Assembly (NCBI RefSeq): GCF_001949145.1 | Contig: NW_019091503.1 | Coordinates: forward strand, 616,486-680,485 | Length of the DNA: 64,000 bases | From: Acanthaster planci | Taxonomy: Eukaryota > Echinodermata > Asteroidea > Valvatida > Acanthasteridae | Direction of reading: 5' to 3' | Shown: positions 25,663-36,138 of the stretch, in pieces | How positions within the stretch are numbered: the stretch's first letter is position 1 | Layout: every line of letters begins with the position of its first letter | The notes under the pieces: model-generated | Seen by the model: the letters and a program-made list of their open reading frames with translations, nothing else | Databases searched by the model: none | What the model was told of the DNA's origin: nothing | Translations under genes and position numbers: made by a program

Positions 25663-26079
25663 AACCGTCATATTTCTACAGGTTTGTGACAAAATATAAG
25701 TTACATTAAATTGTCTCAATACAATACAAATACATCGAGTTGGTTTAGGTCTCAAGTAATACATGTAAATAGTACCATGCATATTTATGAGTTGAAATCA
25801 CTGGTAAAAAACTCATAACATTTTTCTTGAATTGATAAACGGTACGTGTTGGGGGATAGGCAGCTTAAGCTATTCCATAAAATCAAGCTTTGGTATATCT
25901 TACAGTTGATTTAGAGAAACTTGTTCGTGCACTAAAGATGTGAAACTTGGATGACAATCTTGTATTATGGATTGAACTGTTTAAAGTAAACATGTCTGTA
26001 TGGCCGTTGGAAGGATCTGGCGCTCAAGTTTATATATCAAAACGCCCAAGTGAAATTTGTAGATATTAAAGATAGTGAG

Positions 26080-27460
26080 ACATTGGAACAGAGGTCCAGT
26101 GTGATCTATAACCTGAATTATTAATCAGTCTTAGTTCATCTCTGGTGATCGGAGTTAGAAAGAAGGAGTGAGGGTAATTATCTATAATATAATCAACAGG
26201 ATCAGTATCACTGCACGGGGAATTGTGGATGCCAGTTTGGGTCCAATGCTAGTGAAGAACTCATTAAAACATTCTGCGATAGACTGTGGTTGATTAACGG
26301 TGTTATTAATGACGCTGAAATACCGTAGTTGGTAGCACTTGACTTCGTCGTTTTTCTTTTTTAGGGCTAAGTTAATAATTTTCAAAGTATTCTTTATGTT
26401 ATTCGTTTCTTTTTCCAACGAAGTTACAGTTTTTCTTTTATACAAATATTGTGCTTACACCTCACCGTATTGATTTATTCCTTTGAAAGCCAGGAACTGG
26501 AAGTATTTTTGGTTTTGAACTTCTTGTATGGAACACACCTATCATATAAAGAGTCAAGTTTTTGATAAATTTAGAGTAACAGTCGTTAGCGTCATTTGTA
26601 GTAACAACCGAATTCCAGTCAACTGATTCAACTTGTCTTATAAAGGTGCGAATATTCTGCTCAGATGTGTTCCTTTTCTAATAGTATGATGTAGTTGTAT
26701 TCATTTTCTTTGTAATGCATGAGCCAAATGTAACAATAGGCAAGTGATCACTTACATCTGATAATATTATTTCAAATTTATGTAAAGCAATATCATTGGT
26801 GAAAACAGTATCGATCAGGGTTGCAGTACTGGATGTAATCCAAGTTGGTTTATCAATGAGTGGACGAAAAGTAAAAGAGTACAATAAACTTAGTAGCTTG
26901 AGTGTTTGATTGTGAGTTTCAAACTTCAGCAAATCTATATTAAAATCCCTAAGCAAATAACACGTTTTGTTTTCTGAAGATATCTTCTCAATAATTGCTT
27001 CCATCTATGAAATTTGAAACACTTTGGCAAGGTGGTCTGTAGATTAAACCTATTATGACGTCTGCATTTTTTTCTTTCATTTTCAGAGCCAGATATATCG
27101 GATCTTACAATTTAATCGAGGGAATCCTTCACGTACAGCATAACACCACCCCCAATCTGATCTTGTCTGTTTTATACTCACATTTGTAACTGTTGATCAA
27201 GAAAGGGAATCAGGTGGTGTTTTAAGCTATGTTTCTGTTTTTCCAATAATTTGGATTCTTTTAACAGTAAAAAGAGCTCGTTGTGATTTTTATGAATACT
27301 CCTTACATTGTGTGGAAAATTGTAATAGAGTCATGCATATATAGCGCATATGGCAGTTGTAGCTTTGAGCTCTTAGTTGACTACAAATGACATACTCTGA
27401 GTTTTAAAGAGACAAGAATTTGTACCATCTGGATTTAAATCGCTAGGGTTGAAAACACAA
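26080..27460 (-). mobile_element. Degenerate LINE fragment (endonuclease and start of reverse transcriptase)
   Basis: Read on minus, the pieces appear in LINE order: NVRSIHKNHNELFLLL (about 27312), GGGVMLYVKDSL (about 27155), GLIYRPP (about 27040), DFNIDLL, then TLIDTVFTN and SDHLPIV of the APE-type endonuclease (27004-26678), then AECFNEFFTSIGPKLAS and FFLTPITRDELRLINNS (26445 to about 26110), which normally precede the reverse transcriptase core. Frameshifts (one near 27004) and stops break it, and the catalytic RT core is missing. It is therefore a dead copy of a CR1/Jockey-like non-LTR element. The upstream sequence to about 27796 is open and may be its 5' part. Confidence 0.75.
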
Positions 27461-27620
27461 TTTTCAAGTCGAATGCCAATGCATCTTCATCTGAATCAAC
27501 ACTACTATTATCAGTAACTTTTGGGCTTTCAAATATTTGCCTTCGTCTCTGGCTTCTAGGGATTCAACATTGCCTTTATATAAGACCGACACCATACAAA
27601 GTAAACAGAAAAATTTAAAA

Positions 27621-28419
27621 ATTGGGGTTGACAGCGTGCAGTTGGGTGTTTTCGGAAGCAAGATATGACTCATTAATTCGCTAAGAACTTCGAAGTCAGG
27701 GTCTAAAAAGTAAGGCGAAACGCAGACGTAGATGAAACCAAGTATTTGAAGAAAAACAAAGACAATATTTAAAGCACGCTGTTTGCTGAAGTGCATGCCT
27801 GATTGGGTTGAAACCTTGGACCCAAATGATCTTGATGAGGTAATTACGCCATCAGGTTTGTACAGTAGATCGATTGTTCAAATTATTAACAAAGAAATGC
27901 GAAAAGCCCTCTGTTCTGTCGGCAGACAGACAGATGACCTCCAGTTATTAGTATTATCATTCGGCCACAAAAAGAAAAAAGAGACACACGGATAGGCATG
28001 GGGCACCAAAAGTAAAAAATACTGTGGACCGCAGACCTGATGCTCCACACCAAGGTGCTCCATAAAATCAAATAACAAATATATACACGCATATAAATAA
28101 ATGGTATGGTATACAAACATTAATACACAACGAATGAAAAGCGTAAAAATGTAATTTAGAAATTGAGGTGGGTAATACAGGGCTATGAGGATTGAAGGAA
28201 AAAAAGGTTTGTACTAAACTATGGAAAAGGATCAAGGAGATGTGTGTGAATACATGTATATATAAATATGAAGCCAACTTTAGTTAAAAGTTACAATCAA
28301 AAAGGACGTAAAAAACAAAGGAAATGGCCAAAAACTAAAATTAGACCAGTAATACTAAGAATAAAAATTAAACAGATAATCAAAAGAGAGCTAAATAGAG
28401 AATTTGGGTATATTGTCTG
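27621..28419. other. Spacer between duplication units
   Basis: About 800 bases, AT-rich, between the end of unit A and the start of unit B. No homologous stretch was seen elsewhere in the window and no gene is recognisable. It includes A-rich runs and TATATA-type sequence near 28080-28270. Confidence 0.45.
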
Positions 28420-28601
28420 ACATAAGCCTCGCAGGAACAAAAACCTTATACATGTACATGTATATGCTGCACTCGCAGGTAAGAATGAACAGTCCTTTAT
28501 GCCGTCTTTTTCATAATCAACCAGTTTTGTGGCCACTAAACACTCTCTTTCCGGCTCTGACACCCTGTGTCTGTATTTCTACCAAATTTAAAACATTTAA
28601 A

Positions 28602-30165
28602 TCAGTCTAAGAAATCCGGCTTTTCATATCCGAACATTTGGAAGTCAGGCTCATAAATGTTCCAAAGAGCTCGTCGTTTTCTTTTGGAGACTTGTTCAAA
28701 GTACGACTTGGCCACATCGATCGAGCTGTTCGTTGGGTGACTGTTTTCCCGCCCAGGAAAATTTACAATGACGTCAGTCAAATTCAACACATTCATGATG
28801 TAATCAGCATCGTCACTGAATGTTTCCAATTTACCAATGAAGTCGTAGCTGACGTTGCACGGGCTACACAACTTGCTCATTTGCATCCAGTGATCGAAAA
28901 AGTTGGATTCTTCGGCCTGATTGGTCAGATACTCAATCCATTCAGACCATGTGACATTTTCACCCGTCTGTATTTCGCTCAACGTAGCGTTTCGTCGATA
29001 CTTGTTCACAATATACTTCCCGTAGCGGCGTATGCCAATTAGAGTCGCCTTACGATACACCTCCAGATTTTCAAACTTGTTACGATACGCCGAAACAATA
29101 CGCGAAACTGGGTTCCTGACGAACATAAATTTCTTGTAGGTTCTCAGCCGCCATGCTCTCTCCTTCAGAGGGAAGTTTATAAGAGTTTTCAAGCGGTTTC
29201 GCGAGTGGGCTTCTCTGGCAGGAATGTCGTCGATATTCAGTTGATTGTCATTCAGAAACATCATGACACGTTTCCAACTAGTGGAGGCGACTTTTGGGAT
29301 GTAACAGTACATGAAACGATGCTTGTCAGACACGAAGATGTGCTTTAAAGTTCTCGAAGTTAAAGTTGAAGTGCGATTGGTTGACAACTGTGGGTGGGGT
29401 TTCCCAAGAGTGCCCTGATTGGATGGTAATTCGCCGTGTTGCTTCAAGCAAACATCCCGGATGGTCTTCACCCTACTTTGTTGAGTTTCTTTCCAGTGTT
29501 TGAAACGATACAAGGTAGTGTTTTGTTGGTTTGCTTGTGGTGAAGGCACTTCAATTTGTCCACGTCTTGGCTAAAAACAAAGAAGAAGAAGTCCGCTTAC
29601 GTCAAGCAAAATTACCGATATCAAGGCCTACTGAAAAACAACGTTATGGGTCGGAAACAAAATAACTTTTCCATGATGTTACAGATCGTTGAGGTAGATT
29701 TGGCAGTGTTCCTAAATTCAGGGGATATTTAAAAGTTCCAAGCAACGGTCATACCTGAGAATGATTTGAGTTTGCATCCTGTTTGGACGGTCCCGAATAA
29801 ACTGTGCCGTTGAAATGGTCGATTGTTGCTGTCATGCCTTCAGTGGCTTCCAGAGACATCAACAACAGTTCCTCATCATCAAAAGTGTGTTTGTATGGGT
29901 GGGTGGCGACGTTAGAATCTGCTAATGATAAAAAGGCTTTTACTTTAACGATAAGAATGCAAATTCTGATTGCACTAATTCACGATTAATTAAGGGAAAA
30001 AACCAATTTGCAGACTGTCAAACAGAACGGCTGGGAATGCAGCTTGATTGCCATACCTTGCACGTGGAGGTAAAACACACACAGCACCACGAATCCAACC
30101 ACCAATCCCGCCAGGCAAAGACAGTGACATCTCTGCCGAAGAACCACTCCAGCCACGGTGCTCAT
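28602..30165 (-). CDS. Carbohydrate sulfotransferase, copy 2 (CHST8-14 type)
   Basis: Tandem paralogue of the gene at 21255-22832, with identical exon lengths: 30165-30057, 29918-29755 and 29570-28602, again 413 aa. Exon 1 encodes the signal-anchor (GLVVGFVVLCVFYLHV). The large exon is about 89% identical to copy 1 (about 35 differences in 315 residues), and a run of some 80 residues near the C-terminus is almost unchanged. The PAPS 5' loop reads PKVASTSWK, against PKVGCSNWK in copy 1. The 3' site RNPVSR is intact, as is the final ALWNIY and DFQMFGYEKPDF block. Copy 2 gains an NVS sequon where copy 1 has DVS. All splice sites are intact and there is no stop or frameshift, so the gene should be active. 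Substrate preference may differ from copy 1. Confidence 0.9.
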
Positions 30166-31249
30166 CACTGCAACATCGACTGTGGATAAAGAACTTTATT
30201 TTACGACCAGGCTCGTGTATTGAAATTCACTGGAGAAACAAACGATGAAGTAGTGGCGGAACCGGCAGTAAAGATAAAAACAAGCATGGTAAAGGCCAAA
30301 ATGAACCCGGAACAGCTGTATACCAAAACCATTGGAAACATTTCTGAAAAGCTCCATTATCTCGTGAATATCTTTTGAATATTTCCAAGATAAATCGAAT
30401 ATTATTATTTATAACTATACTTTTAGTCATCTTTAACCATGTTTTTGACGCGGGCAGAACAGCTCATAAAGTAATCTTTAATGCCACGTGTATGTTCTTG
30501 GTGTTTAAGCAGGCCTATCGGGAGGATGCACGCCGTTATGGGGTTTTGTTTCGAGACTCCGACACCAGCCACTGAAAACTATTATTTTGCCTGTCAGAAT
30601 TCGCAACTTGCCAACTGCTACCATCCAGCATCGTGGAACGTCATTCAGGTTGAAGAAACAGAACACGCGCTACAAAGCAGAGATGCAAGCGTCTCATAGT
30701 TAGGAATATAGACCGGGTAAAATCCAATTATTAGCGTCAATAAAGAAGAAAGGGAAGAGTTTAATGTACGGACGCCAGTAATTATTTCCTACAAGTGACT
30801 TTTTAGCCGTCAGATAACAAAAACATGTCCAGAAAAGTTCAATTTAGGAGGGCTAATACCAAGTATTTTACTGAGAACACACTTGAAAATTTTCAGACCA
30901 TTCTCATAGGGTTTGCTCAAAGGTAGCCCAAGATTGACAGGGGGCCATGGACTCCCTTCGTATCCTATTAGACTGGCCCCAAGTCTCGGGCTAGTTCAAA
31001 GAGTGTCAAGCGGCGTCACTATGTGGAGCACTTTCAAAGAGGAATATTTCTGTTGATGTACGATGAAAATGCGCAAAAACATCTCCTCAGATCGGTGGGG
31101 ATCGGCGGACGACGAACCCCAGAGTTCTGGAGTACTACACAAAACGGTGACTCGCAATTAAGAAGTTGAGCCGCCATGAAACAGGCAAAACAGATGGCCT
31201 GTCCTAGGCGTGTCTTTCTGCAAGTACACTCCACCGTGATCGTTTAAGA

Positions 31250-31835
31250 GAAAAAATCCAACGATAACCATCTCAAATCCTATAAAGAGAAATACTAAAT
31301 AATTTCAAAGATTAATTTTGTGATCAAAGGGGCAGGAATGGCATTGAAGATGCAAATAAACAGTTACGGAACCTTTCTCCACGTGGTACATTGCCAGTTC
31401 CGCTATGTTTAAGCGTAAATTATATATAAATATAAAATATTCAATAACTATTTATCTAACAATTAAGTTATATACCACACGGTTAGAGCCTACATATTAC
31501 TGTTTGCATATTATTTATTTGTGCACTTTATTTCTTGTAGTTAATTAGTAATAATGTTTGGAGTTCTTGTAGTGTTGTCTAAAATACTTATGGATCCTCT
31601 GCTCGACAAGTAATGCTTCTTGGGGGTCTCCATCCATCAACTAAATATGTATCATTGCATGTTGCATCTCTTGATAATACATGGAAAATAAAGTGAAGTG
31701 AAGAAGTGATCACCACGTCAAATCCTAGAAAGAGAAACACTAAATAATTTCAAAGATTAAATTCGAGATCAAAGACGCAGGAATGCCATTGAAGATGCAA
31801 CTCAGCAGTTGCGGAACTTTTCTCCACGACATAGT
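31250..31835. repeat. Local 130-bp duplication flanking an insertion in unit B
   Basis: The block at about 31262-31390 (with CTAAATAATTTCAAAGATTAA, then CGGAACCTTTCTCCACG) recurs at about 31718-31830. Between them, about 31391-31705 has no counterpart in unit A and ends in AATAAAGTGAAGTGAAG, which looks like the 3' tail of a non-LTR element. The flanks are too long to be a target-site duplication, so a second local event is likely. Confidence 0.55.
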
Positions 31836-32324
31836 TCGTCAGCCGGTCACATCAGTCTGACGCTTGCCGCTGAAATACCCTGGTGGTGGACTCAGACCAA
31901 GAAATGAACTGGGTCCCCCCCCCCAAATATCACCTACCATACCTGCTTCAATGACGATGGCAAACTAACTGCTCGGCATTCCACTTAGCCACTGCCAATT
32001 TTCACGCAAATTGCGTCATGTTGGCACATACAACATACTCGTTGGAATTCAGTCTCAGAAGAAAACCCACCTGATTTATCCTTCTAAAGGCCCATTGTAC
32101 ATTTTGTTACTTACCGCTGTGCAGGCAAGGAGGCCAGGCCTACTGTTGGAAAGCGATTTCGATGAGTTACGTAATGACATCGATGCCGTTATTTGAGTAA
32201 TAAAAGAGGAAAACCTATTCCACAGGTTTTGGATAATTCACCTCCAGCCAATCAATTACAACACTTTCTTCTGCAGTGTTTGTCCATGTATACGGGCATG
32301 CTTACGGGCGAGCTGCCCATGGAG

Positions 32325-32388
32325 CAAGTCGTCCAAGCAAGGTACGAGTCGCCCAAGGTACGAGTCGCCCAAGGTACGAGTTGACTCG
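32325..32388. repeat. 16-bp tandem repeat
   Basis: About 3.5 copies of GGTACGAGTCGCCCAA, two of them perfect (32341-32356 and 32357-32372). The corresponding place in duplication unit A has no such repeat, so it arose after the duplication or was lost from A. Confidence 0.8.
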
Positions 32389-33090
32389 AAAGCTGCCAAG
32401 CAAGACGTAGTTTGAAAACAAAGCCATCTCCAAGTTACGTTTTGGTAATCTGTTTATTTTCCTTTAACGTCTGTAGTAACATGAGAAAAATATAATTATT
32501 TAAATCATTCCAAAACACAGTACTAATCAAATCAATATCGTTTTATATTTTTCTATAGTCTGTACATGGTTTACATGATAATTATACATTTGTTTTCATG
32601 CGGCTCTTATCGTACAAGTATACTTTTTTACAAGCAATTCCAAACAAATTAACATAATACAGACAGATTCAATTCGATATAATTTTCCACACCAAAAAAG
32701 GCAAAATAGTTATAATTACACACAATTTTTGGAAGAAAATGCCTAAAAGTCTCATTTCACACAATCATACAGGTGGACTTAAAAAAAAATTGCATGTTTC
32801 CCGCCTGCGATATTCCCCCTCTTGAACTGTGTTTTAACAATCCGTTTGATTTCCATGTCTTAAAAAAATTTTAAACGTACCAAATTTATTTCTGTCCAGT
32901 GTATGCGCCTTTTCTGAGGAGGTAAACTATTTCGTGAGATTTCTTTTCCTCGAAAACTCCCTGTGACAGCAACATCAACTTCCCTTGGGGCTTTCAAATA
33001 CTTCTCGTCGTCTCTGGCTTCTATAAGGATTCAACATCGCCTTTATATAAGACCGACAATGTATAAAGTAAACAGAAAATTCAAAATTAT

Positions 33091-34150
33091 TCAAATAGAG
33101 GGTAAGAACTACATAATGGTCTACGACATTCTCGTAAATCAATTGTAGAAAGAACTATTTACCCACATCAAAATGTGCAAAACTCATCAACAAATTAATA
33201 ATAAGAGTAATCACTTCAGGGCAAAAGTTATTTTCTCAAAGGAGGTTCTCTTCAAACTCTCTAATACTCAGATTTAAACGATTGCCAATACTTGATTTCT
33301 GCTACGTCTAGCAACACATTAGATTAGATTAGAAAGATAGAACCAGATCTATGCTAAACGCATTATGCATCTTCTTAAAGTGTTGAGCAGCCCCCCACCC
33401 CAAAAAATTCCTGGTCTGAACCCCCTGATCAATTCTACTACTATCATCAACAGCAAATTAAGAAATTCTGCATTTGAAAAAACCCTGCATTGGTACACTT
33501 AGTATCTAACTTTCTATTCTTCGGTTTGCATAATGAGTTGAAAATAAACCCGAGGTTCACATTTTTAAACAGAAAAAACATTCCTTGAAGTACTTTAAAC
33601 AACTGATCAACTGGAGAGTGTGATCTATCATCAAGACACAGATTTACATTTAATGTATTTCTATATCTTGATGAGAGCTGGTAAAACTTACCAAAAACTT
33701 AAGTATTTTACTGTGTAATGGCAAAACAAAACTAAACGAAAAACCTGAACACCAATAAATTCCTATGAAATTTAACACGTATGCTTACCACACAAGCACA
33801 ATCAAAGTAAATTAATATTGCAAAATAATACATTAAACATATTGCAAAAGGAAATAACAAACATTTAACTTTTCCTTTCGTTTTGGACTTGGTTTCTAAA
33901 ACAGTGGAAAAATCTCCTCAAGATAACAAACTCTTCACCAAACAGTATCTTAAGTCAAATTAAGTCACTTAATAATAACAGTAGTACAACGGTTACAAAA
34001 ATCAGCCCAAGACAAGTTGTACAACCTTGAGGTATAGCAATGACATGTGAAAGCTGTAAAAATTGCCTTGTCACTTTTTACTTTCCTTGGCATGAGGTAA
34101 GACGTAATGACACACTGACCAATACCATGACCACTGACACCACGACCAAT
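33091..34150. other. Intergenic stretch right of the duplication
   Basis: AT-rich, with no exon, RNA gene or repeat that I can support. Confidence 0.4.
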
Positions 34151-34165
34151 ACACGACCACAGACC

Positions 34166-34435
34166 AGCAGCGTATCCAGCTTTTGGTGGGGGCGGGGGGC
34201 AAATTCAAAGCAAATGGGGCTTCAGGCTGATTCAACATGATGTTGGAAGGGAAAGAAATCAGAAGCCTTTCTCACAGTCTGACATCCTTGCTTTTATTTG
34301 CTGGTGTGGGTTTTTTAAGGGATTAGGTACTAATATTTGACAAATAAATAGACCCACAGTACTTTCTTTCCTGCTCACCCAAAACCTCAAAAATTTCCTG
34401 GGGGGGGGTGAAAGAACTCCCCCCCCCGTATACGC
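34166..34435. mobile_element. Possible G-rich-ended MITE
   Basis: The left end GCGTATCCAG then GGTGGGGGCGGGGGG, and the right end (reverse complement) GGCGTATACGGGGGGGGG, form a loose inverted pair beginning GCGTAT. Nine Gs (34400-34408) and nine Cs (34419-34427) make a perfect stem with a 10-base loop inside the right end. No coding capacity and no target-site duplication seen, so the element call is tentative. Confidence 0.35.
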
Positions 34436-35466
34436 CACCGCCACAGACACCCTGACCAATGACCAGTACAATTATCAGTGAATATAATCATCACTTATTC
34501 AATCCAACACACCTGATGTCACACTTTGTTTACATATGCACTTTCCTATGGGAGCCCTCAGTGGATCACGTCCTATCTCACTGCTACAGGCAAACGTACA
34601 TGTACACAAAGCTAGATGTCATAATGTTACAGATCTATTCTCCATGTCATAACATGCATATCTACATGTTGATATCATTAATCTAACACCAACTTAACAC
34701 ACAATGACAGTAATGTTCTTCTGTTTACAAGCAGATACATGTACATGTATGTATGAAGTAATTATAACACGACTGCAACAATATAACGAATTAATGTACA
34801 GGAACGAACATATCTCAAATTGGAAGAAATCACGCGTTTTACAAAATTCCATTTTTTTTCTGCCAAAATGTCCTACATTAAATAGAATTCACCATGAGTT
34901 TGGGCTAAACAATCTAGAAAATAAAGATTTCTTGGAAGCTGGAAAACTCTACTTATAATCAGGGCAACTGGCAACAGTGCTACAAGTTCAACAGCTTCTT
35001 TGTCAAATCTCTGAAAGTGTATTTAATACAGATTTGAGAACTTAGCCTGAAGTCATCACTGGCAGAAAGCCATCTAATGGCTCAGTGATTTTGTCCACGA
35101 TGAAATTCCCATGATCAAGTCCACAATTAATACAAAAACTTCTGTACATGAACCTAAATACATGTCACAAGTGGCATAGATATTGGTTTTGACCCGTTCA
35201 TATTTCAGGAAAAAAAAGCTGACGTTTGGTTTGTTTTCCTTTCAAAGAATGCCCGACTAGAATTTGAACTTTTTTCATTTTCTTTGGCCAACCAATGTAA
35301 GGGGATCAGACTCGAAGGAGTAGTAAGCAAGCATACAAAGCCCACCCCCCCCATATATAACTATAAACTATAAAATATAACTATATACTTGAATTTGAAA
35401 AACACATCCTGTTCCTTTATAAGAGGGTTAATTTACCTCCCTTTCCAAATCATTGCATTGATGACA

Positions 35467-35644
35467 GCTGGGTTTTCTGCCAATATGGCTGGGTTTTCTG
35501 CCAATATGGCTGGGTTTTCTGCCAATATGGCTGGGTTTTCTGCCAATATGGCTGGGTTTTCTGCCAATATGGCTGGGTTTTCTGCCAATATGGCTGCCTT
35601 TTCTGCCAATATGGCTGCCTTTTCTGCCAATATGGCTGCCTTTT
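35467..35644. repeat. 21-bp minisatellite downstream of TESK
   Basis: Eight full units plus a partial one. The first six read GCTGGGTTTTCTGCCAATATG; the last two, and the partial, read GCTGCC in place of GCTGGG. The array is open in frame on both strands, so the apparent proteins with AGFSANM or AILAENP repeats are by-products. It lies about 500 bases beyond the TESK stop. Confidence 0.92.
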
Positions 35645-35687
35645 TCCCATCACAGATTGATGCTCGCTTCTTCTTTCCTGGACTAGG

Positions 35688-35693
35688 TTTATT
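35688..35693 (-). terminator. Candidate TESK polyadenylation signal
   Basis: AATAAA on the minus strand, about 445 bases after the TESK stop codon and just before the minisatellite. An ATTAAA variant lies nearer (about 36070-36065). Which is used is not determinable here. Confidence 0.35.
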
Positions 35694-36138
35694 TTTGGAG
35701 GAAAATAAATTCAACAAAAGCGGGTCTGGAAATTAACATCTTTGTATATTGAACCTTTTTTGTCTGGCCACACCTTGGGAAGTACAGACATGTGTCTTGC
35801 ACATATCCAATTTAAAAATTAATTACCAGTAGTTCTAATTTAACTGCCTGTAACATTCTGATCCTGGGCCAAATCCCAACCTGACATATTTCAAGAAATC
35901 CTTAGCCTGAGATCCTTTCACGAAACCAGCCCACTGATACACGTCGGAGGAAAAAGCAAAGCTGACACTAAACATCTATAAATGCTGAAAATATTGTCAA
36001 TACTTGTATAGAATATGTAGGCATAGTGGAAGGTGGGTAGAATCTTACTGAGTAGAATGAGGATTTAATACTCAAATACTGCTGTCCTATTCACAGATGT
36101 CAGCCAACTGCACACTGGGCTCAAGTCAAGATTCAAAG

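Larger units (their letters stand above)
21080..27620. repeat. Segmental duplication, unit A
   Basis: This unit matches 28420-33090 in the same orientation, from the CTCACAGGAA region near 21090 (copy at 28430) through the sulfotransferase gene and its upstream DNA to about 25310. Homology resumes for about 100 bases at 27516-27615 (matching 32983-33085). The offset grows from about 7.35 kb at the gene to about 7.68 kb near the far end because unit B carries an extra insertion. About 2.2 kb (25310-27515) is present only here. Confidence 0.85.
28420..33090. repeat. Segmental duplication, unit B
   Basis: Second copy of the unit starting at 21080. It carries sulfotransferase copy 2, the matching upstream DNA and the same far-end sequence. 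Relative to unit A it lacks about 2.2 kb with the LINE fragment and the palindrome: sequence like 25300 joins directly to sequence like 27516 at about 32982. It also has extra DNA at about 31391-31830 and a short tandem repeat at 32325-32388. Confidence 0.85.

Noticed and set aside
35389-35736. Open frames of repeated AGFSANM / AILAENP residues on both strands
   Set aside because: They are produced by the 21-bp minisatellite, whose period is a multiple of three; there is no start context or domain.
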